This document shows, piece after piece, positions 4,789 to 5,763 of a stretch of DNA of 5,763 nucleotides (position 1 is the stretch's first letter; the number at the start of each line of letters is the position of its first letter). The notes beneath the pieces were generated by a model. That model was not told where the DNA came from. It searched no databases and worked only from the letters and a program-made list of their open reading frames with translations. The stretch spans positions 1-5,763 of the forward strand of contig JACQVT010000241.1 in the NCBI GenBank assembly GCA_016209665.1, in the 5' to 3' direction. The position numbers and the translations under genes are program-made. Origin of the DNA: Planctomycetota bacterium (GTDB taxonomy: Bacteria > Planctomycetota > Phycisphaerae > UBA1845 > PWPN01).

Positions 4789-4817
4789 ATTCTAGGAAGC
4801 GCCCGTCGGCAAGTCAA
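4789..4817 (-). promoter_or_regulatory. Strong sigma70-type promoter of trxA inside the end of the acyltransferase gene
   Basis: TTGACT (4817-4812) and TAGAAT (4794-4789), each 5 of 6 to consensus, are exactly 17 bases apart on the minus strand. Transcription should start near 4782, giving a leader of about 68 bases to the ATG at 4714. The TAG of the -10 box is the stop codon of the upstream acyltransferase gene. It is the best promoter match in the window. Confidence 0.7.
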
Positions 4818-5724
4818 CCTCGCTGCGCGGCCGCGATTTCCACCGCCGGTGAATCCACAGATACTGCTCCGGCTGCTCGCGGACGAAGTCCTCGATCGCC
4901 CGGGTGTACTCCTGCGTGATCCAGTACAGTTCGTCGTCGCGGCCCGCCCACTCGGCCGGCTGAATGACGCGGTTGACGCCGACTTCGTAGCCGAACCGGT
5001 CACTCGTGCGGCGGGCGTAGCCCACCACGATCGGCACCCGGTGCTGGATGGCCAGCAGGGCGATCGACTTGTAGGTGGAGGCCTTGTGCCCGAAGAAGTC
5101 GACGAACAGCCCCTTGTGGCCGGCGTTCTGGTCGGCGATGAAGGCCAGGATGCCGCCCCCGCTGAGCTCGTCGTCCGCGCTGCGGGCCACGCCCTTCTTG
5201 TAAAGCAGTTGCAGGCCGCGCTTGGCCCGCACGTCCATCAGGTACTGGTTGAGGTAGAGGTTGTCCATCGGCCGCATCACGGCGATGATCGGAAAGCCCA
5301 TCGTGGCCAGCACGTACCCGCACAGCTCCCAACTGCCGTAGTGGCCCGTCACCAGGATGGCGCCGCGGCGGGTGGTCAGCACGTCGAGGCCGGCCTGGAT
5401 GTTTTTCACCTGAACGTAACGCGGCCAGGTCCATTCGTTGATCAGCCGCGTGGTGAAGAACGTCTCCATCGCGACCATCGTCAACTGCTGCATCGACCGA
5501 AGGGCGAGCCGGCGGAGTTCGCTGTCGCTCAGCCGCTCGCCGTAGGCCAGCCGCAGGTGGTCCATCGCCCGCTGCCGGTGGCGGCGCACGACGCGGAACC
5601 AGATCGCCCCCATCCAGCGGGCGGTGACCAGGTTCCAGTCGATGGGGAACATCTGAAACACCATCCCCGCAAACCGCAGCAGAAGGTAAACGAGGTAATC
5701 GACGTTGATGATCCGCCGCCCCAT
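4792..5724 (-). CDS. LpxL/HtrB-family lysophospholipid (lipid A-type) acyltransferase
   Basis: A 310-residue membrane-associated acyltransferase of the LpxL/HtrB/MsbB family, which adds secondary acyl chains to lipid A precursors or related glycolipids at the inner face of the cytoplasmic membrane. Seen: a hydrophobic N-terminal anchor (about 10-28), then GAILVTGHYGSWELCGYVLA (121-140) with the catalytic HX4E pair H128 and E133. It is followed by AVMRPMDN (148-155), FIADQNAG (195-202), VDFFGHKASTYKSIALLA (208-225) and the closing PEQYLWIHRRWKSRP (285-299). The length is normal for the family. The start is uncertain: the ATG at 5724 has no Shine-Dalgarno, and the frame stays open to the right edge, so translation could begin outside the window. 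The exact acceptor cannot be told, since similar enzymes act on other lipids. Its TAG stop lies inside the trxA promoter. Confidence 0.92.
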   Translation of the reverse strand: MGRRIINVDYLVYLLLRFAGMVFQMFPIDWNLVTARWMGAIWFRVVRRHRQRAMDHLRLAYGERLSDSELRRLALRSMQQLTMVAMETFFTTRLINEWTWPRYVQVKNIQAGLDVLTTRRGAILVTGHYGSWELCGYVLATMGFPIIAVMRPMDNLYLNQYLMDVRAKRGLQLLYKKGVARSADDELSGGGILAFIADQNAGHKGLFVDFFGHKASTYKSIALLAIQHRVPIVVGYARRTSDRFGYEVGVNRVIQPAEWAGRDDELYWITQEYTRAIEDFVREQPEQYLWIHRRWKSRPRSEVDLPTGAS

Positions 5725-5733
5725 GTGGGCAGG

Positions 5734-5739
5734 ATTGTA
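5734..5739 (-). promoter_or_regulatory. Possible -10 box (TACAAT) just before the acyltransferase ATG
   Basis: TACAAT matches the -10 consensus at 5 of 6 and ends 9 bases before the ATG at 5724, so its transcript would be leaderless or nearly so. The -35 zone is at the window edge and poor (TGGAAG with an 18-base spacer). Confidence 0.25.
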
Positions 5740-5763
5740 CTGCCCGCCCGGGCCCGGCTTCCA

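Noticed and set aside
5000..5434. 144-residue minus-strand ORF inside the acyltransferase gene
   Set aside because: Out-of-frame shadow of the acyltransferase with Arg/Gly/Pro-rich composition.
1..5763. CRISPR array, insertion sequence, phage or toxin-antitoxin system
   Set aside because: No repeated spacer-like units, transposase, integrase or toxin-like small gene pair seen on either strand.

Overview
This is a high-GC bacterial window with genes on both strands. The LpxL/HtrB-type acyltransferase suggests a Gram-negative cell envelope, and the tRNA has no encoded CCA. The pairing of a RuBisCO-like protein with a DUF1537 sugar-acid kinase, and a tiny stand-alone CBM48 protein, would suit a planctomycete-like organism. 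That placement is an inference from style, not from a marker gene.

Left part (1-1394): a divergent pair for acyl-CoA metabolism. On the minus strand, running off the left edge, is the N-terminal third of a biotin-dependent acyl-CoA carboxylase carboxyltransferase subunit of the methylcrotonyl-CoA carboxylase type. It is absent from a simple start-to-stop ORF list because its stop lies outside the window. On the plus strand is an enoyl-CoA hydratase resembling the crotonase half of FadJ, with no dehydrogenase half. Together they could serve branched-chain amino acid or fatty acid breakdown.

Centre (1395-3230): a leader hairpin, then the wreck of a RuBisCO-like protein gene, then an apparently intact DUF1537 kinase. 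The RuBisCO-like gene keeps a strong ribosome binding site and a start codon. It has lost most of its N-terminal domain, has an in-frame TAG and a +1 frameshift, and ends abruptly at the kinase start. RuBisCO-like protein plus DUF1537 kinase is the OiaX/OiaK arrangement of apiose-derived 3-oxo-isoapionate catabolism, so the decarboxylase step appears lost at this locus while the kinase is kept. This is the most notable feature of the window.

Right part (3231-5763): everything lies on the minus strand. Read from the right edge, the order is an LpxL/HtrB-like lipid acyltransferase, thioredoxin, a 350-bp gap, a small CBM48 glycogen-binding-type protein ending in a large hairpin, and tRNA-Leu(GAG). 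Two good sigma70-type promoters are visible. One precedes the tRNA. The other precedes the thioredoxin gene, and its -10 box includes the stop codon of the acyltransferase gene. I see no CRISPR array, insertion sequence, phage gene or rRNA. I do not see a wholly new system; the decayed RuBisCO-like gene and several compact regulatory overlaps are what stand out.
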